Assembly (NCBI GenBank): GCA_017590115.1
Contig: JAGGNK010007448.1
Span: forward strand, 6,736,815-6,800,814
DNA: 64,000 nt
Source of the DNA: Montifringilla adamsi
Taxonomy: Eukaryota > Chordata > Aves > Passeriformes > Passeridae
Direction of reading: 5' to 3'
Below are positions 49,418 to 62,000 of the stretch, in pieces. Made by a program: the position numbers and the translations under genes. Numbering within the stretch: the first letter of the stretch is position 1; the number at the start of each line of letters is the position of its first letter. Under the pieces are notes generated by a model. It saw nothing but the letters and a program-made list of their open reading frames with translations. It ran no database searches and was not told where the DNA came from.

Positions 49418-51823
49418 CTAAAAGGAAAAGGGGAGAGAAATTAAAGAAAACTGGATGGGGATGTTCCACTTTGTCATTACTCTTGTCAAACAGGAGCAGC
49501 GAGGACAGGGGATGTGCTTTGGCCAGGCCCCAGTGAGGTGCAGGGTGATTTTATAAACACAAGCACACTGAAGATTACAAGGCCATTATAGAGCTGAATT
49601 CCCACCTCATTAATCATCTCTTTCTTTTTTAGTCACTTAAGCAAATTTGTTAATAGAAATTCCTGCCCTGTGAGCAGGAGGCATTTGCAGAACTGTGAGG
49701 GGAGGCGAGTGCTGCAACGCCTCACGTTTTTACTGGGATAGAATTGTTCCTCCTGGTGGTGCCTTCTCCAGCTGAGCACTGGTTTGTCTCTTGCCATGAC
49801 CATCTATCACCCCCTGCTGCACTCCCACTGCAGGCTGGGCCCTCCTGAGCTGAAGACAGAAGGACTCCCACATCCAGCTAATGAACTTCCTCCCTAATGC
49901 GATTTCAGGATCAATACTCACTGGTCATAAAAATACTGAGCCATTTTAAACCTGATTACACTGATGACTACATATATATATATATAAAATAAATAAAAGG
50001 CCAGTAGTGCTGAACAACAGAGGGTCAGTTCAGATGTTCCTTCACAAAGTTCCTGCCTCTGAAATGGGTTGTTGCCATCGTCACACGCAGCAATGAGCAT
50101 TGCATAACCCAATTCCCCACTCAAGGAGATACACAAGTAAAAAAGCCCTAGACCAGCAGATTTATACTGTGAAGGATGCACATGAATCTTGTCATTTAAA
50201 GTCCTACTGAATTACATCGATAAGAGAAAATTGTTCTCTAAAGAAGAGGTCAGCTGAGTTTATTGAAACAAATCCTTCCATCTTCATCAGAGTCTTCTCT
50301 ATAGCAACCAAACCTTGGACTGTCAATAACTCTCCTCCAGAAGAACTAGATCTTGTCTGGGTTGAGCAGTAAATGTGGGGACAAGGGCAACACAACTCTA
50401 CAAGTAAGTTGCTGTTATTTACTTCAGCTTGGATGGGCTTTGCTTGCACTGTCGAGAAATCGAATTTTCTGAGCCATAATACAAAAATAGGTAAATGAAG
50501 TTAAATTGTGCACTTGAGACGTGTGTTGACAGAAAAGAAAGGAATGGGCTCTTCATTCCCATCAGAAAATTAGGGCTCCAGAAGATCCTGTCATGTGGAC
50601 TGCACAAGTGACAGCTGAAAGGCCCAACATATTGACACTTGTGCTGGTTTTGCTTTGTTGGAAGCTTTGGTGTTTTCTCTGATCAATACAGCAGGGCTTT
50701 GGCTCACACAAAGCACTTGTTCTACTCAACATTCATTTTCAGGACCATGTTGAACATGGATCTGACCAGTAATGGCTGCTTTCACCTTTCAAAACCTATT
50801 ATTTTAAGATGCACTTTGCAAACCTCTCATCTTAGTGGCCTTTTTATTAAATAACCAATCCAGCACAGCAGGGAGGAGAGCCTGACTGCTCTGACATTAC
50901 AACTGGAAATTAAGGATGTAAGAGAACTGGTGCTAGACGCTCCTAAAGACAGTGAATGGCAAAATTAGATTTATGTTTCCCAAAGTCTCAGCTGCATTGC
51001 TCCAGGTGAAGGGGCAACATAAAGGAAGGAAGTGGAGGAAAAAGCCTGAATTGTAAAGAAAATCTCTCCCCAAATCCTCCTCTGACTGTAGCAGAGAGAA
51101 CAGCAAGAGCCTCCACTGCCAAAATTCATCCTGGTAGAAGGAATTCTGAATCTTAATTCCTTGTATTCACCCTCTGATTAACACGGCTGCTTCTTATGCA
51201 AGTTTATTTCCCAAATAGGATTCTAAATACAAAAAGAATTAAAGGGGATAAACTTAAATCTGTACATCAAGGTAGAATTGCACTGGATTAATTTTATTCA
51301 GTAAGAGAAGATCTGAATACTCCTCTATTTCCTTGCTTCTCCAAACAGCTGCTGCTGCACAGGAACAAAGTTTGGATACAAAATGGAACCTTCTGTCCAT
51401 CACTTCCCATACTGGGCAAGCTCCTCAGCTGGGTTACTAATACTGGGAATTTCAATTTTCTCTTACCAGGGAACTGCCAGTGGAGCAGATTTTGTACATC
51501 CAGGGCAGGGCCAAGGACAGAGCTTGGTTGAGGAAGTTTTTCCTCCTGTTCTGCCAGATGACCCAGACCTTTGCAGACAGGAATCATCAGGCCAATACTG
51601 AGACCTGGACAGAAGAGCCATTCCCAGCTCAGTTTTCCAAAAGCAATTCCCCCAGGGAAATGGGGATGGGCTCTTCATCCCTGTCCAGGTAGGAGACACA
51701 AAGAATCAGAGTCTCCAGCTTGTCTGAACTGGGGAAATTCCAACGGCACCAGAACTGCCTGGTGTCAATCACTGCAAACACGCTCAAACTGGGCTGGAAA
51801 AAGGTGTTTTCCAACACACTTAC
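49418..51823 (-). other. MED27: MED27 last intron
   Basis: This intron lies between the two final coding exons. It holds a short (TA)n run at 49970-49986 and otherwise unique AT-rich sequence; I see no second gene in it. The open frames in 51290-51700 on both strands lack splice context and recognisable products. Confidence 0.85.
49970..49986. repeat. Short (TA)n run in a MED27 intron
   Basis: Eight AT/TA dinucleotides. Confidence 0.9.
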
Positions 51824-51901
51824 CATGAAAGACCTGACCACCACATCTGGCATCTGGGGCAGCTGGTAGTGCAGCAGGGCAGTGGTTGCATGATCTGTCA
51901 C
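51824..51901 (-). CDS. MED27: MED27 penultimate coding exon
   Basis: A 78-base minus-strand exon encoding 26 residues, beginning VTDHATTALLHYQLPQMPDV and ending with RSFM, identical as far as I recall to the vertebrate MED27 segment just before the terminal exon. The acceptor is a pyrimidine-rich stretch ending GATGCAG (just above 51901) and the donor is ATG followed by GTAAGT (just below 51824), a full consensus. Both boundaries are phase 0. The intron to the terminal exon is 2406 bases (49418-51823) and the one to the upstream exon is 7092 bases (51902-58993). The apparent methionine at the exon end is internal and not a start. Confidence 0.97.
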
Positions 51902-54900
51902 CTGCATCAGACCAAAGGAGAAAGAAAATACCTTTATTCACTCCCCATTTCACACAGAGCAGTGTTAGCCTGCAGGAAAACTGTGAATTCCACGGGGAGG
52001 TAGCAAACCAGGGAGCACAAGGATTACTCAGCTTCATTTCCTCTGACATCAGGAATCAATTAATATGATTATGGTTTATAAATACTTGCATTACTAAAAG
52101 ATTTCTGATAAAAAAGCTTTTTAATTTCCCAGACAGAGCCATAACAAGATCACACATCTGGGAATTGCACATGCACACAATACATATAAAATGTGTATTT
52201 ATAATCAAGAATAATTAAAGAAAAGTCAGGAAAACTAACCAATGCTGACAGATTTTTAATTTTTTAAAAAATAAGTACAGTTTTTCAAATTATTCTGGAA
52301 GGGGCAGTTTCTGACAGTTATGATACAATTTTCTAGCAGTTTTCAGCCTGTCAGCTGTTATCAACACAGTCAACAGCTTACTGCTTCTTAGAAATTTCAT
52401 GCTGAATGCAAGAAATTATTGGAAAAACTCTTTATGCTGGACAATAAAGAATTCAAAACAACAACACAACCACAAGAGCTCTTTCACAGATTTCAACTCA
52501 TGAATCTCAATGGTCCTCATCAGTAATGTCAAAGCTTCGAACAAAACACATGACTTTACAGAGAGTGATTTAATTGTATTTTCTAGTTCTGGCATGGGGA
52601 AATGGAACTCTTCTCAGGGCCAGTCTACAGACTACAGCAAACTTTGAGTAAGAGGAAGTGAGAACTGAAATTCCCACTGCTATTCCAGTTGCTCCCCATT
52701 TGCAGTTAAGTCCAATTCAGCAATGGGAGTTGCAGCTCTCCAAGTTTCACTGGAGACAAGAGAGGCTCGTGCTTGAAGCTATTCAGGGAGGTGGTTTTGC
52801 CAAAGATACATTCCTGAATAAATCCATGTATAGCCAGGCTCTCATTCACACCATACAAACTTCCTCCACAGAGCTCTCCATCACATCAGCCTGTCTGAAT
52901 CCAGTTCTGAGTTTTCCTGCTATTTCAGACCCAGGATCTGCTCCCCATCATTCTCACACACCCAGCTCCCTCAGCGTGAGCAGGGACTCACATGGGATTC
53001 TGACATTTGGAAGGAAAAACTTTCAGGACTTTGCACATTCTGGTGAGTTTGCAAAAATATTCACAAAAAGGACCTCGGCCTGTTTTAGCCATTTCTATGT
53101 TACCATGTAAAAATAAGGATGAGAAATAATGTGATGAACTGTGCATTAATAGCACAGCATAACTCGAACCAGCCATTTCTTCCAAACACATCTCATGCAG
53201 TGCTCAGAAGCCCCACCAGCTATCTGAATTTTTTTTTTTGAGATAGTGCTTTTATAGGATAGTAGCAGACATGTCAAAGAATAGGAAGTTCTGAAGATAT
53301 TTATGAGCAGCCGTTCTCCTTCTGCTGTATTTCTACTTCTAACAAACTGTGGTTTGTTTTTTTTCCTCCTGAACAACAAAGTTGTTTTCTCTTGGCACGG
53401 AAGGAAGTTGCTTAAAAAATACTGCTATTAACAAATTTAAATTGACTGGCCACTTTGGCAAAGTTGCCCATATGCTGTTGCTATTGTAATGTAAAGATAA
53501 TGAGATTCCTTGGGGAGATGAAAGCCATCCCAGCATTGCTGGAACACTAATAATGCCTTCTGCACTGAAAAAAAGGCAATTTCTACCCTAAGCAAGAGCT
53601 GATAGCAAAAAAAGAGATCAAAGTGGGTGTCAGATTTGAGGAAGAAAAGTAAAGGAATGACTCCCCACCCCTTCCCAAGCCAGCAAAGAACGTGATGTCA
53701 AACAGAAAAGAGCTGGGCCATGGATAAACTGCCCAGGGCATGGGAGTGAGGGGGAATTTACCACCCCCAAGATAACAGACAATGAGAGAAAACACAAACT
53801 GACCAAGATTAAAAAAGAGAGGAAAACTGAAAAAAAGAGGAGGGGGAAAAGAAAAAAAAAATCCCAAAAGATCAATACCCAGCTTTCCTAATGGCAGTAC
53901 GATTTCACACCAAAGCAAAGCAAAACCAACTGTGGATGTGCCAGCTCACTTAAGGGACACACTTTTTCTTCCAGCCAAGCTGGAATCAGAAACTAATTTA
54001 TTCTGGGTGCAGGATGATATTTTGTACATCTCAGGGTTTTATTTTATTAACTCCACTTTTATCGTTGTGCCTTACCTGCTGCTATCTAAGTTATCAGTCA
54101 CTTTCTAATTTCTCTACTTTTTTTTTGGTAGGGAAACATATTCAGGGGAGCACACATCGATTGGGATAGCTCTGCTCTGGACCTTGAAATGGATTTTCAA
54201 GAGATCTTGCAGAAGAGCTCAATATTTCACAATTCATCTATTGAAAAGCACTTGTGTTTCCTGTCTAAAAAAAAGGGAAAAACAAGGCAATCTCCTGCAG
54301 CAAAATTCTGCTAAATAAAATAGCCATTGTTTAACTAAGCACTTGGAGGCTGAGGAAAAGAGACTTCAGTGACATAGAAAAAACAAATTTGGCAAAAAGT
54401 CTCAATTTTTCACAAGAAGAGGTGTAATGCATTGGAACAGTAATGAATTTTCCAAAGGTGACACGTCCAAAAATGGCTTTATTGGGCTTTGATGACACTG
54501 GTTAGTCATACAGCATTCCCAAAGCTGGAAAATCCATGAAAAAAAAATTAAATTATACAACTTACAGGGGGAGAAGGCTGAGCAAGTGCTTCCTGTAAGT
54601 GGGAGAAGCAGCACAAAAGCAAAGACCTAAGGCACAGCTCTGCTTCACCACAGACCAGGTGAATGCAGCTACACCTGGCCTAATAAAAACCATCCCATGA
54701 CTGAATTATAAAAGCTCTCCCTCTCCCCATGTATTCATCTCACTGCCAGGAAATATCCTTGTCAGAAGTAAGTGCAGAACTTCCTTTAAGAGCCACAACT
54801 TTCCCTGCCACTTACTGGTTTATCCCCTCAAGCATGGCACTGACAACTCCATCTAATATAAAGGGATTCTTTAAATCCCCTGGAAGGTTTTAAACTTTTT

Positions 54901-55441
54901 TTTTTAACCAAACCCTTGTAAGTTCATGGCCGTAACAGTAGCCTGTAGCAATGAGCTGTGAAGGCTGATCACAGCACTGAGGGAAAGAAAAAAAAAGGAA
55001 GTTGTTTTATTAGTGTTTAGATCTTTTATAGCGTGGAAAACTGCACGAATGCCTTTGTTCATTTCCAAGGATTCCCATTACTCAATCTTCTCTCCAGGAA
55101 CACATCTGAGTCTCTCTGGAGGGAATGTGGAGCACAGAACATGGTGCCTGAGAGGTGCTGGGAAGGGTGATGGATGGAACAGGCACTGAGGAACTCACAC
55201 AAATCTTTACACACCTTTCCTCACTCCCAGTTCAGGAAAACCACACTCCTCTGAAACACAGGATTTACCCGTTCTTTTCAGAGCTCACAGAGCTTAGTTA
55301 TTATTTTGCTTGTTCTGCTTATTTGGACTGGGTCACAGAGGTTTTATTTCACTCAAGGAGGTCTCTGAGGAGAGCCAGGGGCTGATCCTGCCCAGGAGCA
55401 GCCGTGCAGGTGACCCTGGAGCAGCCCAGCTCCTCTCCTTG

Positions 55442-55458
55442 AGCAGCAGCAGCAGCAG
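55442..55458. repeat. Short (AGC)n run in a MED27 intron
   Basis: Five AGC units, GAGCAGCAGCAGCAGCAG. Confidence 0.9.
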
Positions 55459-57149
55459 AGCCCACGCTTTGTCTCATGCATGCATTCATCCTGCATGTGA
55501 TCTCACTCTGAGATTATTGACAAGAATACATCTTCATACATTACAATACTTATGTGCCCTTGTGGTGGTGAAAATGCCAGCACTTTGGGATCACACAGCT
55601 CACAAACAGCTTCTCCAAGTTCTGGTGAAAATCTGCTTGGGGGAGAAGCAGATCAAGCAAAATCACAACCGGTTTGTGGCACTGCTAGAACTGGTGAGAC
55701 TGTTTAGGTGAAAATAAGGATGGGACTCTGAGATCAGAATGAAATATATGGGTTTAAAGCCTCTGAACATGATTTAAATAGCCAACCTCCTCATAGTACT
55801 CAGCAACACCAGCTATGCTGCTCTTAACTGAGCAGCTGTTTGACACCATCTCTCAGTTTGATCCCCTCACAGCAGCTCCAAAATTCTGTTCTTCCCTCTT
55901 CTTTGAATGCAAAGTTATGAACATTGTACCATTCTTTACAATTAGAATTTTGAACCCTCTGGAATTATGCAGCCTTCATGTATACCAGGATTTAAGCCTC
56001 AAAATCCTTCCTGATTTCCTGTTTTATTCCTCTCCTTGCTTTAGTGGATCAAGAGTTACGAGGTGTTAAAATTAGGAGGTTTAAGATGAAAACATTTGCT
56101 GCTCCTGTGGAGTTTAAATGTCACACCAACATGGAAGCCTGAAAAACCTTTTCTCTGCTCCTTGTGCTTCTGCCCTTTCAGCATTCCCCTCTCTTATTTC
56201 CCAGCTCCATTCTCTGGATCTAACCCTGCTGGTGCATTCAGTGCCTGTAAGGTTTATTCACCCCAGGACCAGAAGTCTCCAGGGAACTGGGAAAATGACT
56301 GTACACTGGAACAGTAATGGGCCCTCCAGGAGCTGGCCCCCATCAAATCACACACACCCAGGTCCCCTGCCTAATAAGAAGGAGAGAGAAAAGCCTTGCT
56401 GACACAGCCAACGTTTGCAAACAAAAAGTCAGGACAAATTTAGCTTGGTTTGACAGGGTTGGATTGAAGATCAGAGGTCTCTGGTCCTTAACCTAGAAAT
56501 TCGTGCTGCAACCCTGTGAGGATCTGACAGGACTGCAGCTCCCCCAGGCAGGGATCTGGGGAGCTCCAGATCTTGCTGCGTTATCATTAAAGACAGATTT
56601 TGGGAACTTTGGTTGGGGTTTTAAAGAGGAACAGCCCTCTCCTTCTGTACATTTAAAGGCAGCAGAAAGGGCTGCCCAGCCTCCTCCATGGGGGCAGCAG
56701 TTACTCATCCCTGTTCTTCCTTCTTCCACATTGCCATGCTGGTGACTGCCATGAGAAACACATTTCAAGAACATTCAGATGTGCTCTGACACATTTACTC
56801 ATGATTTTTTAGTGGCATGAAAACACTTGTTCAGAAAATCCTGCAGTACAGATCCTACCCTGCTAACAGAGTGTAATAATTTCTGTAACACTATTTTATC
56901 TATTTCATTTTGCTACTCCTAAATCACTACTCCTGGGTATTGCAAATAGACACAAGTGCAGCTTTAGAGAATAAAGAGGAAATCAAACCAAGCACTGCAC
57001 CACGGAGAATTTACTATGCTGAACCACAGCACTTTCTATCACCTGTTTGAAAACCTGACGTGGGTCCCAGCCTTAACTTCTTCAACTATCAGCTCAATCC
57101 ACACCACCTATTGATTAGAAGCTGCCATCACCTTGCATTTTTATCACAT

Positions 57150-57292
57150 TTCTCAGGCAAGAATCTGAGAGCTCTATGCAACCAATTCAGTGAGAGCTCC
57201 TGTGAAGTCAGCAAATATTACCCCAGCCTGAGGGATGAGAAACTCAGCCAAAGAGAGGTGAAGGTGTCCAAGGTAACAGTGACAGAGCCAGC
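57150..57292 (+). mobile_element. MIR-like SINE fragment in a MED27 intron
   Basis: ATATTACCCCAGCCTGAGGG, then ATGAGAAACTCAGCCAAAGA, GAGGTGAAGGTGTCCAAGG and TAACAGTGACAGAGCCAG follow the MIR consensus in sense order (the 'CCCATTTTACAGATGAGGAA' block onward). The stretch to the left (from 57150) is weaker. Confidence 0.6.
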
Positions 57293-58993
57293 AACAACAT
57301 CTATAAAACTACCATAAAAACCCCCCACAGACAGTTGTTCAGCTGGTTACAGAACACCCTTTCCCTCAAGTCTTTCTCGGTTGGTTTTTATTTTTTGGTT
57401 AATATTATTAATTTGGTTATTTATCAAGAGAAAACTGGACAAAATGAACTTAGGAAGAGAACAAAGATTCTCATTTATCCATACTGCAGCCACAGAGGCA
57501 GCAGGAAGAGGGGTATTTTATGTTTTCTCACTGATCTCTTCCAGCTTCTGCTCTAAAGCATCACCTGGACATGAAGGGAAATTTATTCCACTTATTTATG
57601 CACCCTGAGTCCTTAACATGGACATCTAAGCAAACTGGACATTTACTGAACTCTGTTATCTTTCTACAAACAATTATATCATCAAAACCTGATTATTTAT
57701 TATAATTTAACACAAATTTCAGCAATATGACTATCCTTTCAAGTTATTCTAAACCAAAACATCCAGGAGGACAATTTTATGCCCAAATGAGTGTACAACC
57801 AAACACACACATTGGGAAATTGAGATGATGCAGGTCATTCCAGAACCTTACATTTATTCCACTGCAAAAAATCACTTTAAAGCAGGCTGATAAACAAATG
57901 CTGTTTTACTTCCTGCTCTATTACCCTACTTGATGCTAAAATAGAAAGAATATTTAAACCACTAATCTCCGGGGTAAAGAATCAACTGCAGGAAAAATTC
58001 GCTTTAATGCCAGGCAGAGAAGGGAGAGCAACCAAGCTCCCCAAAAGCTGTCCTTTGATCTGCAGCAGGGAAATATCCCAGGTCAACATCCTCCCCTCCT
58101 GACTGCCTCTGAAATCTTGGAAGGGAGCTGCACAAGCACAGCCAAGATGCCAGAGTTTTGACCCCTGTTTTTAAGCCCTTTTGAGTCCCTGACCCCCATT
58201 TGCTTCACGAACTCCAAAGGAGGATGAAAGGAGCCAGAGCAGCAGCTGGAGGCTCCAGCTCCTTCAACTGGGGCTTGAGGGTAGGGAAACTGGAATTTAA
58301 ACTTGGATCAATCTGAACTTACAGCATTCTGACAAGAGGCCTTCAAAGAGAAATCTTCCCTTCCTTGAAAATAGCAAGATATAGATCTTTCTAAAATACA
58401 CTTTAACCTTCTTAGCAGTTTTATTTTTATTGCTGCCATTCTCTCATCAGGCTGCTCTTACTTTATGGCATAACATTCATTCCAGTAAGTCCCTCCTCTT
58501 GCTTACACCATCAAGGGAGGAAGGGCAGGCAAAAATAATGTATTGGAAAATATTTCCAAACTCATTTTCAAAAAGGGGTTCCTCTGGTTTATTAAACTCA
58601 AGCTTACAGGAATGTGAGGCAACCAACCCCAATGAAAATAACAAAGCAAGATCCAAATGAACTTGAAACAGTCCCTTCTCCCCAAAAAGATTTAAACTGA
58701 AGAAGGGAATGCTCGAAGATTTCTCATGAAATTTTAAGTCTAGTGTAGTACAATCTCTGATTTCCTATTCCAAACCATGGACTGGAACTGTGATGGGAAA
58801 TAAATCCAAATTAAATAACACTACAAGTGATCTTCTTTTCTACTCACAGTTTTCCATCATTACAGATTATTGTTTGCTATTTGCAAGTTGTGATGACAAA
58901 GAATAAATTCTGAATTACTTAACATAAGAGCCCAGATATTTAAAATCAATTCCACATATGTGCCTTAAGTAGAGAGAATGATGACAGACTTAC

Positions 58994-59035
58994 CTTCTGA
59001 AAAACTTGATAGTTGGATTTAGACCATATGTCAAG
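58994..59035 (-). CDS. MED27: MED27 antepenultimate coding exon (14 codons)
   Basis: A 42-base exon, too short to stand out as an open frame. On the minus strand it reads LDIWSKSNYQVFQK, the MED27 residues that directly precede the VTDHATT block of the next exon. It is preceded by a run of about a dozen T, then CCTACTGTAG as acceptor, and is followed by GTAAGT after CAGAAG. Both sides are phase 0, so it splices in frame to 51824-51901. The upstream residues of the protein (about 230 in the roughly 311-residue human protein) are not found between 59036 and 64000 and must lie beyond the right edge. Confidence 0.96.
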
Positions 59036-62000
59036 CTACAGTAGGAAAAAAAAAAAGTTATATATTACTACAGATAAAGAAGCAGCTTTGGAGAGAAACT
59101 GGATCAACAAAGATGCATCTCTGAGTTCACTCTTTTGACCCCTTGCCCTCACCTGTTGCAATCCAAGAAAGGGAATTAATAACATAAGATTTCCTTTGTA
59201 TTGCAATGAAGAATGAACATAGTTCAGCAGAGTTTCAATAAAAAATTATACATACAAGACCTGTTGAATTAATGAGTTCTCTTTAAAAAAGCAAAATCTT
59301 CATTTGTATGGGGTTGTGGCTGATCTATGCAAATATTCATCAGCTTGAGTGTGTTTCTAAAATGAGGGCATTTTTATTAAGTTTATGCTTGTCTTGTGTT
59401 GAATAAGTGATTCAGTTACCAACGACACAAAGAGCGTTTAGCTGAATTAAGCCAAAGCTTTGGGTCTACTGGGGCTAAATAAAACATCCCTCAGGAAACT
59501 GCATTTACATTTGCAGACAAAAATCACACTAAGAGAGATTTAAGGTTGTAGATAACTGCATACATCCATGACTTAAACGTGTGCTCAGCTACACACAAAC
59601 TAAAAGTACAAAAAATTTAAGATTTATTTAAGATTTATTAGCCCAGTGGCTCTGGTGTTTAACAATTCCTACTGACATGTTAATGCTTTCTTAGCCAGCC
59701 CTGTGGAACATCTCAGACTCTGTCAAGGAAAAGCAGCAGGGAAAAACAAGAGGAGCTTCCATCAATCCCAGACTTGCAAATCACTTTTTTACCAACAGAT
59801 CCCAGTGTACTCAACAATTCTGTATGCACAGAACTTGTCATGGGAAAGGTGTTTGATAAAGCATTAATCTCAGGAATCTTAGTCTAGACAGAAGAACTTC
59901 TGAGTGAATTTATGAAGCAGGGTTAGCTCCTCTAGTGCCCGATACCATGGTTGGACACACGTGTTCTCACAAGGGGGGTTCTCTCTTTTTCTGGTACAAC
60001 TGATTATTTCAGGTGCCCATACTTTCTAACTGACAGTGCAAGACTCTCCAAAGGCACAAAAAGAGGCTGAAATGAAGGAAGTCATATGAAGTGAGTAAAA
60101 CACATTAGAGGGAGGTGAGGGAAGCGAGGGGGAAGGATGCTGAGTCCAAGTGATTAATTCACCATGCTAAAAATGGTCAGAATGCTAAAAGCTCTCACTC
60201 TTTTAGGAGCAGCAGTGTGAAGTGGCCCATGTCCAAATCCTGCCCAGCAGTGACTCCTGAGTCCCCAGTGCTCAGAGTGGACAGGACGTGATGCTAAGAC
60301 ATCCAAAGCTGCTCCAGGATCGATGTTTCACGGCTCAGCACCGCTGACCTTGCCGTGAGACAAAAGGCAGCTGATGTCTCAATGCCTTCTGCAGGCTGGA
60401 TGGAGACAGGAGCACCCTGAGGCACCTGCCTGCAAACCTTGTAACATTTCCTGGCTCTTGGGGTGAGATCAAGAACCTCTGTGAACACCAGGCACTCAGG
60501 GTGCAGCCCAGACCTTGACCCAGGCTTGATTTATTACCCCAGCTGTGCCTGCTGGGAAGGCACTGCACTTCCAGATTAGAAAAGACTACATTTGAAAATA
60601 AAAAAAAAATTAATGTATATTTTAAAACCCCCCCTGTTTTAATGTAATTTACAGCTTTTCTTTGACTGCACAGTTGCTGTAATTGGAATGTATAGATGGC
60701 TTGCTAATCTCCAGTGATCAAACCAAGTATGTGATCCTCTCTAGTTAGGCTCAAAAAAAAAAGTCCACTTCAGATGCTGCTTTAAGATGAGTCCAACAGG
60801 TTCTGAATGTTCATTAGCTGGCATGGAGATGGGAAAGCTGAAAAAGTAATGAATGCCTGTCTTACAGACGTGATGTTATCCATGTTAAAAAAGGAAGAAA
60901 AAAAAAGAAAGCAAGAAAAAGCCACTAGCCCTGCTCCATGCATACATCCTAAATGAGTGCCCACCTTTCCCTCCTGAAATTGAGGATTAAGGCAGAGGCA
61001 GATTAAAGAATGCATCGTTATAGGTCTATTATTCTTCAACTTTTCACTTTCAATCAAGACACACATTTGTAACTAAAAAACTGCTGAAAGCACAATTTCA
61101 GGGCATCCTCTGCATGTGAATTAAACAGGGGCTTTCTCCCCCCAGTGCCCCTCTCCCCAGCCAGCCCCAGCAGCTGGAACAAGAGGCCGTTTTCTGAAGG
61201 TCGCAGAGCGATTTCAAAGGCGATAACAAACCAGAATGTTCCCTGCATCCCATATCAAACAGGTCCGGTGCCAACACTTATTAGAGAAATCAGATTCAAC
61301 CCCCCCTTCACCCAAACACACAGCCAGCTTTGAAGTGGTGAGAATGCAGGGATCAGAAATTACCCCAGAGACAGCTCTGCCTGTCTTTGAAGCTTTCCTT
61401 TGATACTACTATTTCTTCTCCTCTCTTACGCTAGGAGGCTAAAAGCTGCCTTTTCTTATTGATATGGGGTAATTAATGAAACCGTAGCATTAACATAACC
61501 CAAGTTCCTGAACATGAGAATTCAACAGAGACACTTATGTTTCTTTAGTTAAGTCTAAGGGATGCAAAATAGGAATTTGGCTAGGCAGTGATGTGAAGTG
61601 CCCACATACCCTGTCAAGGTGGTTCTTGGTCTCTGCATCCAAAGAAAAGCATGGCACTATCATGCCAAAAAATCCCAATACGATTTTTTTTTTTGTTGTT
61701 GGCAGGCCAATGACTCAGCTGCCCTGTGAAGATGAGCTGCATAGCTTCATTTAGTCAGGAATCAGGAAAACACTAGTAATTAATTACTATCCATGGTTAA
61801 ATTTCAACGCACAACAAGCATATCACAGTCTGAAATTAAGGGTGGCACTGTGCCACCACTAAAATCATGAGGATAATTAAAATGCATCAGTCTGTGGTGG
61901 ACATGAAGGGTTAGGATGGTAAGCAACAGCAACTGTGAGCAGGTCCAGCACCCACGACATGTCAGAGCCTGCCAGATCTCACTTATTGTTTTTGCAAAGT

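Larger units (their letters stand above)
51902..58993 (-). other. MED27: MED27 intron between the 14-codon and 26-codon exons
   Basis: This is a 7.1-kb intron. It contains a MIR-like fragment near 57150-57292, a short (AGC)n run at 55442-55458, several A- or T-rich runs and no coding exon I can recognise. The plus-strand frame at 55310-55711 is exon-like in composition only. Confidence 0.85.

Noticed and set aside
55310..55711. 133-codon plus-strand frame inside a MED27 intron, ending near a GTGAGA donor-like site
   Set aside because: The second half looks exon-like, but I find no acceptor, no partner exon and no known product; probably chance.
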